A DNA stretch of 64,000 bases from Sphingomonas sp. JC676 (GCF_014489075.1 NZ_JACTGR010000005.1:1-64000); one strand, 5' to 3'. Shown: positions 18,245-29,689, numbered from the stretch's first letter. Notes: generated from the sequence alone by a model not told the origin. Numbers and translations are program-made.

Positions 18245-18712
18245 CTAGTCCGGCAATTTGCAGACATCCACCCAGCGTTGCGAAACCAGGGCCGCCAACC
18301 GATCCGGCGCGACTTCGACCGAGCTTGTCCGCGATCCCGCCGCTGGAAAGACTGTCGCGAATACACTCAGCGAGCTGTCGCAATAGACCGGCAGCGGTGT
18401 CGCCAGCCCGAAGGGGCAGACACCGCCCACGGCGTGGCCGGTGAGCGCCAGCGTCTCCTCTGGATCGAGCATGCGCGGGCGGCCGCCGAACTCGGCCTTG
18501 CTCTTGGCATTGTCGAGCCGCGCGTCGCCGCGCGCGACGACGAGCAGCACTGTCTCGTTCACGCGCAACGCCAGCGTCTTGGCGATCCGCGCCGGTTCGA
18601 CACCAAGCGCCTCTGCCGCCTCGGCGACGGTAGCGGTACTGGCGCCCTGATCGATGATCGCGATGTCGGGCGCATGTTCGGCCAGCCAGGCCCGGGCGGA
18701 TTCGAAGCTCAT
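18245..18712 (-). CDS. YbaK/ProX-type aminoacyl-tRNA deacylase
   Basis: 155 residues with the YbaK/aaRS-associated fold: AEALGVEPARIAKTLALRVNE, VVARGDARLDNAKSK, ALTGHAVGGVCPFGLA (the conserved glycine-rich substrate loop) and the C-terminal VEVAPDRLAALV. Members hydrolyse mischarged aminoacyl-tRNAs such as Ala-tRNAPro or Cys-tRNAPro in the cytoplasm. It lies 3 bp downstream of the Gre-like gene and is probably co-transcribed with it. Confidence 0.87.
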   Translation of the reverse strand: MSFESARAWLAEHAPDIAIIDQGASTATVAEAAEALGVEPARIAKTLALRVNETVLLVVARGDARLDNAKSKAEFGGRPRMLDPEETLALTGHAVGGVCPFGLATPLPVYCDSSLSVFATVFPAAGSRTSSVEVAPDRLAALVSQRWVDVCKLPD

Positions 18713-18715
18713 GCC

Positions 18716-19180
18716 TTAAGGGATAGCATCCACGGCGATGATTTCGATCGCCTCGGCCTTGCCGCCGAAATCAACGCGCTCGCCTTCCCAGCCGCCGAGC
18801 AGCGCGTGCGCGAGCGGCGCGGAGAAGGCGATGCGATCGGCATTGGGATCGGCCTCGTCATGGCCGACGATGTCGATCACCCGCTCCTTGCCCGCCAGCC
18901 GGATGCGGACGCGCGACCCGATTCCGGCCACGCCTTCCTCAGGCGGCGGGGCGATCTGGGCGGTGGCGCGGCGCGTTTTCCAGTACCGCAGCTCGCGCTT
19001 GAGCACTTCGCGCGGCTCCTCCTCGCGCTCGGCCGCCACCGCGCCTTCGAGCTCGGCCACCTTGGCCTCGGTCAGCGCCAGCCCGTGCGCGGTCACCAGA
19101 TTGGGACCGGACGGCAGCGGCAGTTCGAACTTCGGTTCCTTATGTTCCTCGTCACTCTCGCGACGGAATGCGACACTCAT
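18716..19180 (-). CDS. GreA/GreB-family transcription elongation factor-like protein
   Basis: 154 residues from ATG 19180. The C-terminal FKBP-like half shows GIGSRVRIRLAGKERVIDIVGHDEADPNADRIAF-type strands and SAPLAHALLGGWEGERVDF, the pattern of Gre-factor C-domains. The N-terminal coiled coil is short and highly charged (LTEAKVAELEGAVAAEREEEPREVLKRELRYWKTR). Gre factors rescue backtracked RNA polymerase through two acidic tip residues; E-E pairs are present here, but I cannot be sure they sit at the tip, so it may be a Gre paralogue such as Rnk-like or GreB-like factors. Confidence 0.75.
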   Translation of the reverse strand: MSVAFRRESDEEHKEPKFELPLPSGPNLVTAHGLALTEAKVAELEGAVAAEREEEPREVLKRELRYWKTRRATAQIAPPPEEGVAGIGSRVRIRLAGKERVIDIVGHDEADPNADRIAFSAPLAHALLGGWEGERVDFGGKAEAIEIIAVDAIP

Positions 19181-19194
19181 TTCTGTGGCAAATC

Positions 19195-20238
<1,044 letters not shown>

Positions 20239-20282
20239 GGGTAAAACTCCGCGTTATCGCGCCACGCCCTATGCCCGGATGA

Positions 20283-20639
20283 TCAGACGGTAAAGCTCTC
20301 GCCGCAGCCGCAGGCGCCCTTGGCGTTCGGATTTTCGAAGGTGAAACCGGCGGCGAAATCGTCCTCCACCCAGTCCATCTTCGAGCCGATCAGGTAGAGC
20401 ACCGAGGCGCCGTCGACGAAGAACAGGCCGCCGGGGGTCTCGATCCGCTCGTCGAACGGCTTGGCCTCGGTGACGTAATCGACCGAATAGGCCAGCCCCG
20501 AGCAGCCGCGGCGCGGCGTCGAGAGCTTGACGCCGATCGCGCCCTCGGGCGCCTTTGCCATCAGATCGGCGATGCGCTGCTCGGCGCGCGGCGTGAGGGT
20601 GAGCGCGGCGGGGCGGGCGCGGAGCCTGGTCTCGGCCAT
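20283..20639 (-). CDS. sufA: A-type iron-sulphur carrier (SufA/HesB/IscA)
   Basis: 118 residues. The three cluster-ligand cysteines of A-type carriers are C46 in RRGCSGLAY and C110/C112 in the CGCGESF tail. The protein takes nascent Fe-S clusters from SufBCD and delivers them to apo-enzymes in the cytoplasm. It is the last gene of the SUF operon; its ATG overlaps the sufT stop by one base (TGATG), supporting the chosen start. SufA or ErpA naming is by operon position. Confidence 0.92.
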   Translation of the reverse strand: MAETRLRARPAALTLTPRAEQRIADLMAKAPEGAIGVKLSTPRRGCSGLAYSVDYVTEAKPFDERIETPGGLFFVDGASVLYLIGSKMDWVEDDFAAGFTFENPNAKGACGCGESFTV

Positions 20640-21115
20640 CACAGCATCCCCAGTTCGAGCTTGGCCTCGTCGCTCATCTTCTGCGGATCCCAGGGCGGAT
20701 CCCAGATCAGATTGACGTCGGCGGTGGCAATCCCGGGTACCGAGCCGACGCGCAGCTCGACTTCGCCCGGCATCGATTCCGCGACCGGGCAATGCGGCGT
20801 GGTGAGCGTCATTGTCACCGCGGCATGGCCCTCGGCGGTCACTTCGACGCCATAGATCAGGCCGAGATCGTAGATGTTCACCGGGATCTCGGGATCGTAG
20901 ATTTCCTTGAGCGCCTCGATCACCGCTTCGTAGAGCGCGCCGCCGGGCTCGCCATCGGGATGCAGCTCGGGCTTTTGCGAGAGGAAGCCGGCGAGATAGT
21001 CGCGCTTGCGCTCGAACGTCGCCTGCACGTCCGGCACCGCATCCCCGACGCGCGCCTTGGCCGGCGCCTCGACGGCGTCGACTTCCTCGATCGTGATCTT
21101 GCGTTCCTCGTTCAC
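20639..21115 (-). CDS. sufT: SufT-type DUF59 Fe-S assembly protein
   Basis: 158 residues from GTG 21115. After an acidic N-terminal extension of about 50 residues comes the DUF59/MIP18 domain: ALYEAVIEALKEIYDPEIPV, NIYDLGLIYGVEVT, LTTPHCPVAESMPGEVE with the conserved cysteine, and VNLIWDPPWDPQKMS. SufT proteins assist Fe-S cluster maturation and commonly end SUF operons. A TTG at 21136 would lengthen it by seven residues. The start lies 13 bp after the sufS stop. Confidence 0.9.
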   Translation of the reverse strand: MNEERKITIEEVDAVEAPAKARVGDAVPDVQATFERKRDYLAGFLSQKPELHPDGEPGGALYEAVIEALKEIYDPEIPVNIYDLGLIYGVEVTAEGHAAVTMTLTTPHCPVAESMPGEVELRVGSVPGIATADVNLIWDPPWDPQKMSDEAKLELGML

Positions 21116-21128
21116 CCGAAAATCCCTA

Positions 21129-22340
21129 CTACCCAAAAATCCGCGTCACACGCTCGATACCCGCAATCAGCGCGGCGATATCGTCCGCGCCGTTGTAAAC
21201 CCCGAAGCTCGCTCGCGCCGTTGCCGGCACCCCCAGCGCCTCCATCAACGGCTGCGCGCAGTGGTGGCCCGCGCGGATCGCGACATTGCCCTCGTCCAAG
21301 ATGGTGGCGACGTCGTGCGGATGCACCCCCTCCACCGCGAAACTTACGATCCCGGCGCTGTCATCGGGACCGAACAGCGTCACGCTGTTGAGCTTGGACA
21401 AGGCCTCCCGCGCCTGGCGGACCAGAGCGGTCTCATGGGCATGGATGCGATCGAGGCCGATGCCATCGACATAGTCGATCGCAGCGTGCAGCCCGACCAC
21501 GCCGATGATGTGCGGCGTGCCCGCCTCGAACCGTCCCGGCGGCGGGGCATAGGTCGTGCGCGCGAAGGTCACCTTGTCGATCATCGATCCGCCGCCCTGA
21601 TAGGGAGGCATCGCGTCGAGCAGTTCGTAGCGGGCCCAGAGTACGCCGATGCCGGTGGGCCCGTAGAGCTTGTGGCCCGAGAAGACGTAGAAATCGCAAT
21701 CGAGCGCGGCCATGCCGACCGCCATGCGCGGCACCGCCTGGCAGCCGTCGAGCAGGATCTTCGCCCCCACCGCATGCGCGAGATCGGCAGCGCGGCGCGC
21801 GTCCAGCACCGATCCGAGCACGTTCGAGACATGGGCGAGCGCGACCAGCTTGTGGGCGGGCGTGAGCATCGCCGCCATCGCGTCGAGATCGATGCGCTGG
21901 TTCGCGGTGAGCGGGACGACGTCGATTGCGGCGCCGATGCGCTCGGCGACCATCTGCCACGGCACGATGTTGGAATGGTGCTCGAGCGTCGAGAGCAGGA
22001 TGCGGTCGCCGGCCTTCAGGTGGGTGCCGGCCCAGCACTGCGCGACAAGGTTGATCCCCTCGGTCGCGCCGCGGACGAAGACGATTTCGCGCGCCGAACC
22101 GCCGAGGAATTTCGCGACGCGCTCGCGTGCGGCCTCATAGGCGAAGGTCATGTCCGCCGAGCGCTGATAGACGCCGCGATGGACCGTGGCATAGGTCTCG
22201 CCATAGCCGCGGGTGATCGCGTCGATCACCGGCTTCGGCTTTTGCGAGGTGGCGGCGGTGTCGAGATAGGCCCAGCCCGCCGGGATCGCGGGGAAATCGG
22301 CGAGCACATCGAGCGGGCGGGTATCGAGCACGGTGCTCAC
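21129..22340 (-). CDS. sufS: SufS-type (group II) cysteine desulfurase
   Basis: 403 residues from a GTG that overlaps the sufD stop (GTGA). PLP-binding lysine K224 is in FSGHKLYGPTG, the catalytic persulphide cysteine C361 is in RAGHHCAQPLM (the RxGHHCA form of group II enzymes), and EHHSNIVPWQ is the usual cofactor-stacking histidine region. It removes sulphur from L-cysteine for cluster assembly on SufBCD. Group II enzymes usually need SufE or SufU as sulphur acceptor; neither gene is in this window. Confidence 0.96.
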   Translation of the reverse strand: MSTVLDTRPLDVLADFPAIPAGWAYLDTAATSQKPKPVIDAITRGYGETYATVHRGVYQRSADMTFAYEAARERVAKFLGGSAREIVFVRGATEGINLVAQCWAGTHLKAGDRILLSTLEHHSNIVPWQMVAERIGAAIDVVPLTANQRIDLDAMAAMLTPAHKLVALAHVSNVLGSVLDARRAADLAHAVGAKILLDGCQAVPRMAVGMAALDCDFYVFSGHKLYGPTGIGVLWARYELLDAMPPYQGGGSMIDKVTFARTTYAPPPGRFEAGTPHIIGVVGLHAAIDYVDGIGLDRIHAHETALVRQAREALSKLNSVTLFGPDDSAGIVSFAVEGVHPHDVATILDEGNVAIRAGHHCAQPLMEALGVPATARASFGVYNGADDIAALIAGIERVTRIFG

Positions 22341-23422
22341 AGCGCAGCCTCCAACCATTTGTCCGCGTCCGCGACGAAGGCCTCGCGTACGGTCTCGTCG
22401 CCAATTCGCTCCATCGCATCCGCCACGAAAGCACGCGTGAGCAGCGCCTTGGCGCGCGCCTCTTCGAGCCCGCGGCTCTGAAGGTAGAACATCGCCATCT
22501 TGTCGAGCTCGCCTACGGTCGCGCCGTGCGCGCATTTCACATCGTCGGCGAAGATCTCGAGCTCGGGCTTGAGGTTCACCGTCGCCGAACGCTGGAGGAG
22601 CAGGCCCCTGAGGGATTGCTCGCCATCGGTCTGCTGGGCGCCGCGGGCGACCTCGACACGGGCGGCAAGGCTCGCCGCCGAACGATCGGCTGCCACCGCC
22701 CGCCATAGCTGGCGCGAGGTACCCTCGATATTCTCGTGGCGCACCGTGACGGCGGCTTCCTGCTTCTGCGTACCGCGCGTCAGCAGCGCGCCGCCCATTT
22801 CGGCGAAACCGCCCTTGCCGGTGAGGGTCAGCGCGCCGTCGATCCGGCTGCCCATGCCGCCGGCGCCGAGGAAGATGGACACCAGGCTCGCCGCCTCGCC
22901 GATCTCCGCCTCGTCGCGCAGCGAAACGAAGCCGTCGTCCTGCACCAGCCGCACCGAGCGCATCAGCCGCGCGCCCTTGCCGAGCACGATAGTCGTCAGC
23001 CGGTTCGCCCAGCCCGATCCGGCATAAGTTTCGACCACCGAGGCAACTGCGTCCTCCTCCAGCACCAGCCGGGCGGGTACATGATTCTCGCCGCCCGATC
23101 CGAGATGGACGATCTGAACGTGAGTCACCGCCTCTTCGCGGCCGAGATGGAGCGACCAGCCCTCGCCTTCGGCCTGTTTGGCCAACGGATGCTCGGTCTC
23201 GGGCACGATCCGGCCGACCTGGACGCGACCCGGGCGGCTGTGCGCGGGCTCGAACATGCCGTCGACGAAAAGCAGACGCGGGCCCTCGATATCGAGGAAC
23301 AGATCGGCGGGCGCTATCGACGCGGCACGCGGCTCGGCCTCGGCAGCAGCCTTGAGCGCCGCCATGTCGGACCAGCGCCATTCCTCCTGGCGCGGCGAAG
23401 GGAGTTCGAGCACCGGATTCAC
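22337..23422 (-). CDS. sufD: SufD, Fe-S scaffold complex subunit
   Basis: 361 residues from GTG 23422. The N-terminal LPSPRQEEWRWSDMAALK matches the family start (LPTR..E.WR..DL..L), which supports this start although its ribosome-binding site is poor. The beta-helical core ends with DDVKCAHGATVGELDKMAMFYLQSRG, with the conserved cysteine and histidine used in cluster formation with SufB, then REAFVADADKWLEAAL. It partners SufB and the SufC ATPase. A palindromic repeat unit ends about 10 bp upstream of the start codon. Confidence 0.95.
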   Translation of the reverse strand: MNPVLELPSPRQEEWRWSDMAALKAAAEAEPRAASIAPADLFLDIEGPRLLFVDGMFEPAHSRPGRVQVGRIVPETEHPLAKQAEGEGWSLHLGREEAVTHVQIVHLGSGGENHVPARLVLEEDAVASVVETYAGSGWANRLTTIVLGKGARLMRSVRLVQDDGFVSLRDEAEIGEAASLVSIFLGAGGMGSRIDGALTLTGKGGFAEMGGALLTRGTQKQEAAVTVRHENIEGTSRQLWRAVAADRSAASLAARVEVARGAQQTDGEQSLRGLLLQRSATVNLKPELEIFADDVKCAHGATVGELDKMAMFYLQSRGLEEARAKALLTRAFVADAMERIGDETVREAFVADADKWLEAAL

Positions 23423-23429
23423 TTACCGT

Positions 23430-23518
23430 CACCCTGAACTTGTTTCAGGGTCCAAGCCTCCACTCGCGATGCCGCCGCTTGTCGCGCGTTGGATGCTGAA
23501 ACAAGTTCAGCATGACGG
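23430..23518. repeat. REP-like inverted pair between sufC and sufD
   Basis: CCCTGAA-CTTGT-TTCAGGG (23432-23450) and ATGCTGAA-ACAAG-TTCAGCAT (23493-23513) are two stem-loops in mirrored orientation, flanked by GTCA and TGAC. The whole unit looks like a sphingomonad dispersed palindrome (BIME-like). It lies inside the SUF operon, in the only sizeable gap, and ends next to the sufD start codon. Confidence 0.85.
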
Positions 23519-23534
23519 AGGAGGAAAAACGGGG

Positions 23535-24277
<743 letters not shown>

Positions 24278-24278
<1 letters not shown>

Positions 24279-24595
24279 TATTCCCGTTCTTCCATTGCGG
24301 CGACGGTCGCCCGGCCCCGCGCAAAGCTAAACATGCGATCATGGACGCAGGCCGAGACCGCTTCGTGATCGCGCGGCCCCTGATTGACGCAGACCACCGT
24401 GGTCTCGCACGCCTTGCGGTCGAAACCAGCGTCGCCGCTGGTCCGATCGATCGCGCAGGCGATTGCCCGGCCCTTGCGATTGGTCTTGAGACCGACCTTG
24501 AGCTTCAGCAGCTGGCCAGTGACGACGATGTCGTCGGCCTGCACGTCGGCTGGTACGTCCTGTGCGGCGAAAAGAAGGAGCGCAGCGGCGATCAT
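24278..24595 (-). CDS. Small exported four-cysteine protein within SUF operon (paralogue 1)
   Basis: 105 residues, no family recognised. A short hydrophobic start (MIAAALLLFAAQDVPA) looks like a signal peptide without the usual basic residues. Cysteines at 47, 63, 69 and 83 follow C-X15-C-X5-C-X13-C. The same pattern and the same start, including DIVV, occur in the gene at 25099, so the two are tandem relatives. Paired cysteines in a secreted protein suggest disulphides; metal or cluster binding is possible but unproven. The stop overlaps the sufC start codon, so it is a genuine operon member. Confidence 0.75.
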
Positions 24596-24599
24596 CGCG

Positions 24600-25019
24600 T
24601 CAGATCGCCACTGTCAGCAGCTGCACGGTCTTCGGATCGGGCGCGTCATAGGCGTCGACTACCGAGCCATCGGGCAGCCGCCAGTTGATCTTGTATTGCG
24701 CCTGCCCCGTGATCCCGGCGACAACGCCCGCCTGGACCGCGTCGAGCGTCACCTGTACCTTGCGCCACCAGCCCTTTTCATAGGGCTTGCCGTTGAGCGT
24801 CAGCCGGCCGGCGGCATAATCAGCGTCGAGGAAGCTGCGGCACTGCGTCACCGCCGCCTGCACCTTGGCCGCGCGCGCGGCGGCGTCCGCCGGGGCCCTG
24901 CCCACCGCACGGACGATGCAGCGCGCATGGTTGGTCGCCACGCCGATCTGGCCGGGAGTGTCGATCACCACGCCGGGAGCGGCCTGGGCCGCAAGCATTG
25001 CGAATATGCCGAACATCAT
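24600..25019 (-). CDS. Exported protein of unknown function within SUF operon
   Basis: 139 residues from the first of two consecutive ATG codons. Hydrophobic start MMFGIFAMLAAQAAPG suggests a signal peptide. Two cysteines (NHARCIVRAVG and AVTQCRSFLD) and a C-terminal part rich in beta strands (GWWRKVQVTLDAVQ, YKINWRLPDGSVVD). No known family recognised; it resembles many small TonB-class sphingomonad secreted proteins in composition. It stands 4 bp from the next gene, between the two four-cysteine paralogues. Confidence 0.65.
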   Translation of the reverse strand: MMFGIFAMLAAQAAPGVVIDTPGQIGVATNHARCIVRAVGRAPADAAARAAKVQAAVTQCRSFLDADYAAGRLTLNGKPYEKGWWRKVQVTLDAVQAGVVAGITGQAQYKINWRLPDGSVVDAYDAPDPKTVQLLTVAI

Positions 25020-25098
25020 TTCTTTACTCCCGGAGGCGCGAACTCCCGCCTCGAACGGTTTTCTACCAGACCGATACTTGCGGGGGGCTGACCGGCGA

Positions 25099-25613
25099 TC
25101 ACTGCCTGTCCTCCTGCCCGGTCTGCGCGGGGCCGAAGCGCACGACGGGACCGTCCGAGGGTGGCTTGGGCAAGGGCGGCAGCTTGACGCGCTGGCGCTC
25201 GGTTTCCTTGCTCTCCTCGGTGCTTTCGAGCGGACCGGCCTGGCCCGCCAGCAAAGCGGGTTTGGGCTGGGTGAGCTTCGGCAAGGTGAAGGTCTGCGTG
25301 CCGCCGGGGGCTGCGGGCTTGAGCGCAGGCGCACCGATCGTCGCCGCCATCTCGAGGAAGGTGAGCTCGCGGCAGTCGGTCACCTCGTCGGCGGTCTTGG
25401 CATAGCAGACCGGTGTCGCGTGGCAGGCATCGGTGTCGCGCCGCTGGCTGCCGCTCGAGACCATGATCCGGCAGTTGCGCAAGCGCCCGTCGGCGCCTTT
25501 GTCGAACAGCATCGTCGTGTGCCCGAAGGTCGCGCGCACGACGATATCCTCGCCCTGCACGTCCTGGGTGGGGGCGGGGACATCCTGCATCAGCAATAGA
25601 ACCGCGCCGAGGA

Positions 25614-25617
<4 letters not shown>
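25099..25617 (-). CDS. Small exported four-cysteine protein within SUF operon (paralogue 2)
   Basis: 172 residues. Start [15 protein letters not shown] is a short hydrophobic signal-like segment, followed by EDIVV as in the 105-residue relative. Cysteines 49, 65, 71 and 82 give C-X15-C-X5-C-X10-C. The rest is a proline- and lysine-rich, probably disordered tail (about 110-172). The start overlaps the sufB stop by 4 bp, so translation is coupled to sufB. Function is unknown. A 79-bp gap without a gene separates it from the 139-residue protein. Confidence 0.72.
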
Positions 25618-27076
<1,459 letters not shown>

Positions 27077-27077
<1 letters not shown>

Positions 27078-27487
27078 CAGGCACTCCTACTCAGACTGGC
27101 GAGGGACACTCCCGCAAGCGCGCCCTTTACCGCACCATTGACCGCATTCCAGTGCGGCATGACGCGGCACGTCGCTTCGATCGCGCAATCATGCTTGCCG
27201 GTATCGACGCAGGTCGTTAGCGCGATGGGACCCTCGATCGCCTCGACGATATCGGCGACGGTGATCGCCGCGGGCGGGCGGGCGAGGCGGAAGCCGCCGC
27301 CGGTGCCGCGCGCGCTCTCGATCAGCCCGGCGGCGGAAAGCTTGCTCACCAGTTTCTGCACGGTGGGCAGCGGCAGACCGGTCTCCTCGGCGAGGCTCGT
27401 CGCGTTCAGCCGGCACGACGCGCCGCAATGGCGCGCCGCAGCGGCCATCATGACTACGGCATAATCGGCAAGGCTCGAAAGACGCAT
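27077..27487 (-). CDS. Rrf2-family Fe-S-responsive regulator of the SUF operon
   Basis: 136 residues from ATG 27487; a TTG at 27496 would add three residues but lies inside an inverted repeat. The winged HTH ([34 protein letters not shown]) is followed by three cysteines C93, C101 and C107 placed as in IscR/SufR-type cluster ligands (C-X7-C-X5-C). Such proteins sense Fe-S status and repress the operon that they head. The stop overlaps the sufB ATG. A 27-bp palindrome directly upstream is the obvious operator. Confidence 0.9.
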
Positions 27488-27492
27488 CGAAT

Positions 27493-27519
27493 CCAATCGG
27501 ACGGGTTTGATCCGATTGG
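27493..27519. promoter_or_regulatory. 27-bp inverted repeat at the rrf2/suf start (probable operator)
   Basis: CCAATCGGA (27493-27501) and TCCGATTGG (27511-27519) are perfect 9-bp arms with a 9-bp spacer. It ends 5 bp upstream of the rrf2 ATG, overlapping the expected ribosome-binding or core promoter site, as for an autoregulated repressor. Only about 40 bp separate rrf2 from the end of the araC-type gene. Confidence 0.6.
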
Positions 27520-27528
27520 CATGTGGGC

Positions 27529-28431
27529 TCAGCGGCGGCGCACGTCAACCGTTTCCGGGATCACGTCGGGCAGGAAATGGAAGCTCTCATTGTCGAGCGT
27601 CACGGCCAGCACGGGATCGATATTGGCGCGCAATGTGGTCGGCGTGTGGCCAGTGAAGTGCTTCACCTCGTTGATCATGTGCGACTGATCGGCGAAGGGG
27701 CCGATCACGTCGTCCAGCGGCGCACCCTGGTAGATGCGCATCGCCGCACCGATCGCGCGGAACTTGCGCTTCAGATGCGTCGGCGATCCGGCGAAGTATT
27801 CCTTGCACAGCCGCTGGACCTGGCGCTCGCCCATATCGGTCTCCGCCTTCATCCGGGCGTAGAGCCATTCGATCGTCGGATCGTCGGTCGCGGTCCATTC
27901 GCGGATCACGCGCAGGAAGGTCACGTGCGCCTTGGGCACCGGCTTCACTTCCTGCTGGCGCATCATCAGCAGCGGCTCGATGGCCGCGACCATCTCCTCG
28001 AGCGTGGTCATGCTCCGCAACCGCTCGAGGAGCAGCGGCGCTTGTTCGCAGAACAGCTTCTCGCCGTCGATGATGCGATCGGCCACCTTGTGCGCCGGGA
28101 CGCCGATCAGCGCCTTCCAGCCGATTCCCCTCAGCGAAACGCCGAAGACATGGAGCGGCCCGCGCATCTTGTAGGTTGCCGCGGCTGTGCCGGGGCCGTT
28201 GACCATGATCGGCCGAGTCGGCTCGGAATGGCCGTCCGGAAAGAAGACTGTGCCCTCGCCGCTGATCATGAAGCGCAGCTGCCCCAGATCGACCCGCTCG
28301 ATGCCGTCGATCTCGGCCGCGTCGTAGCGGAAAAGATAGTAAGATTCGATGTGCGGCAACAATTTACCGCTCGCCTTGATGAATTCAAGATGCGGCATCG
28401 CCGGGTCGCCACCCGGTTCCAATCCCGTCAT
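27529..28431 (-). CDS. AraC-family transcriptional regulator
   Basis: 300 residues from ATG 28431 (a GTG-type extension to 28455 is possible). The N-terminal half is a cupin-like sensor (YYLFRYDAAEIDGIERVDLG, FMISGEGTVFFPDGH). The C-terminal third has the two HTH units: MGERQVQRLCKEYFAGSPTH and FADQSHMINEVKHFTGHTP. No ligand can be deduced; the neighbours are the SUF operon downstream and pyrD divergent, neither obviously regulated by it. A pair of terminator-like hairpins lies just upstream of its start. Confidence 0.88.
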   Translation of the reverse strand: MTGLEPGGDPAMPHLEFIKASGKLLPHIESYYLFRYDAAEIDGIERVDLGQLRFMISGEGTVFFPDGHSEPTRPIMVNGPGTAAATYKMRGPLHVFGVSLRGIGWKALIGVPAHKVADRIIDGEKLFCEQAPLLLERLRSMTTLEEMVAAIEPLLMMRQQEVKPVPKAHVTFLRVIREWTATDDPTIEWLYARMKAETDMGERQVQRLCKEYFAGSPTHLKRKFRAIGAAMRIYQGAPLDDVIGPFADQSHMINEVKHFTGHTPTTLRANIDPVLAVTLDNESFHFLPDVIPETVDVRRR

Positions 28432-28514
28432 CTTACGATTTGCAGCGCCCCGCATTCGACCTGAGCCCCCAGGTTCGGTTCTTATTCTAGACGAAGACTA
28501 TAGCGACGGTGTGC

Positions 28515-28625
28515 GTCAGATAAAAGTGGCCCGGCCGGTTACCCGGCCGGGCCATAAGGAAAAGGGTTCCCCCCGTTAAGCGGAACCCCTCGGGTCGCAA
28601 TTCCTCTCTAAACGAAACCCCACCC
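28515..28625 (-). ncRNA. Candidate small RNA or leader with two tandem intrinsic terminators
   Basis: Read on the minus strand, GGGTTCC/GGAACCC (28564-28588, loop 11) is followed by TTTTCCTT, and a second perfect 11-bp hairpin GGCCCGGCCGG/CCGGCCGGGCC (28528-28553, loop 4) is followed by ACTTTTAT. A -10-like TACAAT lies at 28631-28636. This would give a transcript of about 100 nt ending 80 nt before the araC-type gene. A 74-codon frame spans it but is broken up by the hairpins and starts weakly. It may be an independent small RNA or an attenuator for araC. Confidence 0.45.
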
Positions 28626-28693
28626 CCGGTATTGTACGGAATCGACATGCGACATTTTGACGTCGCGCCAGCGAGGTGCGAAGGGCGCACAGC

Positions 28694-29689
28694 ATGGGTT
28701 ATCCGTTCCAATCCGTACTATTCTTACTCGATGCCGAGCGGGCGCATCGGCTTGCAATCACCAGCTTAAAGCTGTGGGGCGCCATTGGTACGCCATTTGC
28801 TTCCATTATGGATGCATCGCATCCTGTTGAAATCGCGGGCCTCGTCTTTCCCAACCCCATCGGCCTGGCGGCGGGTCTCGACAAGGATGCCGAGGCGGTC
28901 GCGGGGCTGTTCGGACTCGGCTTCGGATCGGTCGAAGTCGGCACGCTGACGCCCCGCCCGCAGCCCGGAAATCGCAGGCCGCGCCTGTTTCGGCTGGTCG
29001 AAGATGAAGCGGTGATCAACCGGATGGGCTTCAACAATGGCGGAATCGACTCGGCGCTCGCCCGAGTCGCGGCGCTACCGAAACGTAGGGGGGTGCTCGG
29101 CATCAATGTCGGCGCCAACAAGGATTCGGACGACCGAGTCGGTGATTATGCGCTGGGCGTCGCCAAGGCCGCGCCACTCGCCGACTATATCACCATCAAT
29201 GTAAGCTCGCCCAACACGCCGGGGCTTCGCGACCTGCAGTCGCGCCCCGCACTCGACGAGTTGCTCGCGGCGGCCGACGCCGCGCGGAAGGGCGAGAAGC
29301 GCACTCCGCTGTTCCTGAAGATCGCACCCGATCTCGACCGAGCGGGGATCGAAGGCGCCATCCGGGCTGCGATCGACAACCATGTCGACGCGCTGATCGT
29401 GTCGAACACGACGATTTCGCGCCCTCCGCTGCAATCGACCCATGCCGCTGAGACCGGCGGCCTTTCGGGCGCCCCGTTACGCGAACTCGCCCGCGCCAAG
29501 CTGATCGAAGCCCGCGAGGCGAGCGGCGGCGCGCTTCCGCTAATCTCAGCGGGCGGAATCGATAGTCCGGACGAGGCCCGCCGGCGGATCGACGCGGGGG
29601 CGCGGCTCGTCCAGATCTATAGCGCGCTGGTCTACAAGGGCGCCGGGCTGCCACGCCGGATCGTCCGCGGATTGAACGCCCGTGGCTAG
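28694..29689 (+). CDS. pyrD: Dihydroorotate dehydrogenase (quinone), class 2
   Basis: 331 residues with the class 2 N-terminal membrane-associating extension (PFQSVLFLLDAERAHRLAITSLKLWG). FMN-site segments are NPIGLAAGLDKDAEAV, GSVEVGTLTPRPQPGN, NRMGFNNGG, the catalytic-serine region ITINVSSPNTPGLRDLQ, and LISAGGIDSPDEARRRIDAGA. It oxidises dihydroorotate to orotate in pyrimidine synthesis, passing electrons to quinone. ATG 28694 is preferred over the upstream GTG 28676. It overlaps the convergent ggt gene by 4 bp. Confidence 0.97.
   Translation: MGYPFQSVLFLLDAERAHRLAITSLKLWGAIGTPFASIMDASHPVEIAGLVFPNPIGLAAGLDKDAEAVAGLFGLGFGSVEVGTLTPRPQPGNRRPRLFRLVEDEAVINRMGFNNGGIDSALARVAALPKRRGVLGINVGANKDSDDRVGDYALGVAKAAPLADYITINVSSPNTPGLRDLQSRPALDELLAAADAARKGEKRTPLFLKIAPDLDRAGIEGAIRAAIDNHVDALIVSNTTISRPPLQSTHAAETGGLSGAPLRELARAKLIEAREASGGALPLISAGGIDSPDEARRRIDAGARLVQIYSALVYKGAGLPRRIVRGLNARG

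Noticed and set aside
28487..28711. 74-codon frame across the hairpins between araC and pyrD
   Set aside because: It overlaps the pyrD start, and both terminator-like hairpins fall inside it; an RNA element explains the sequence better.
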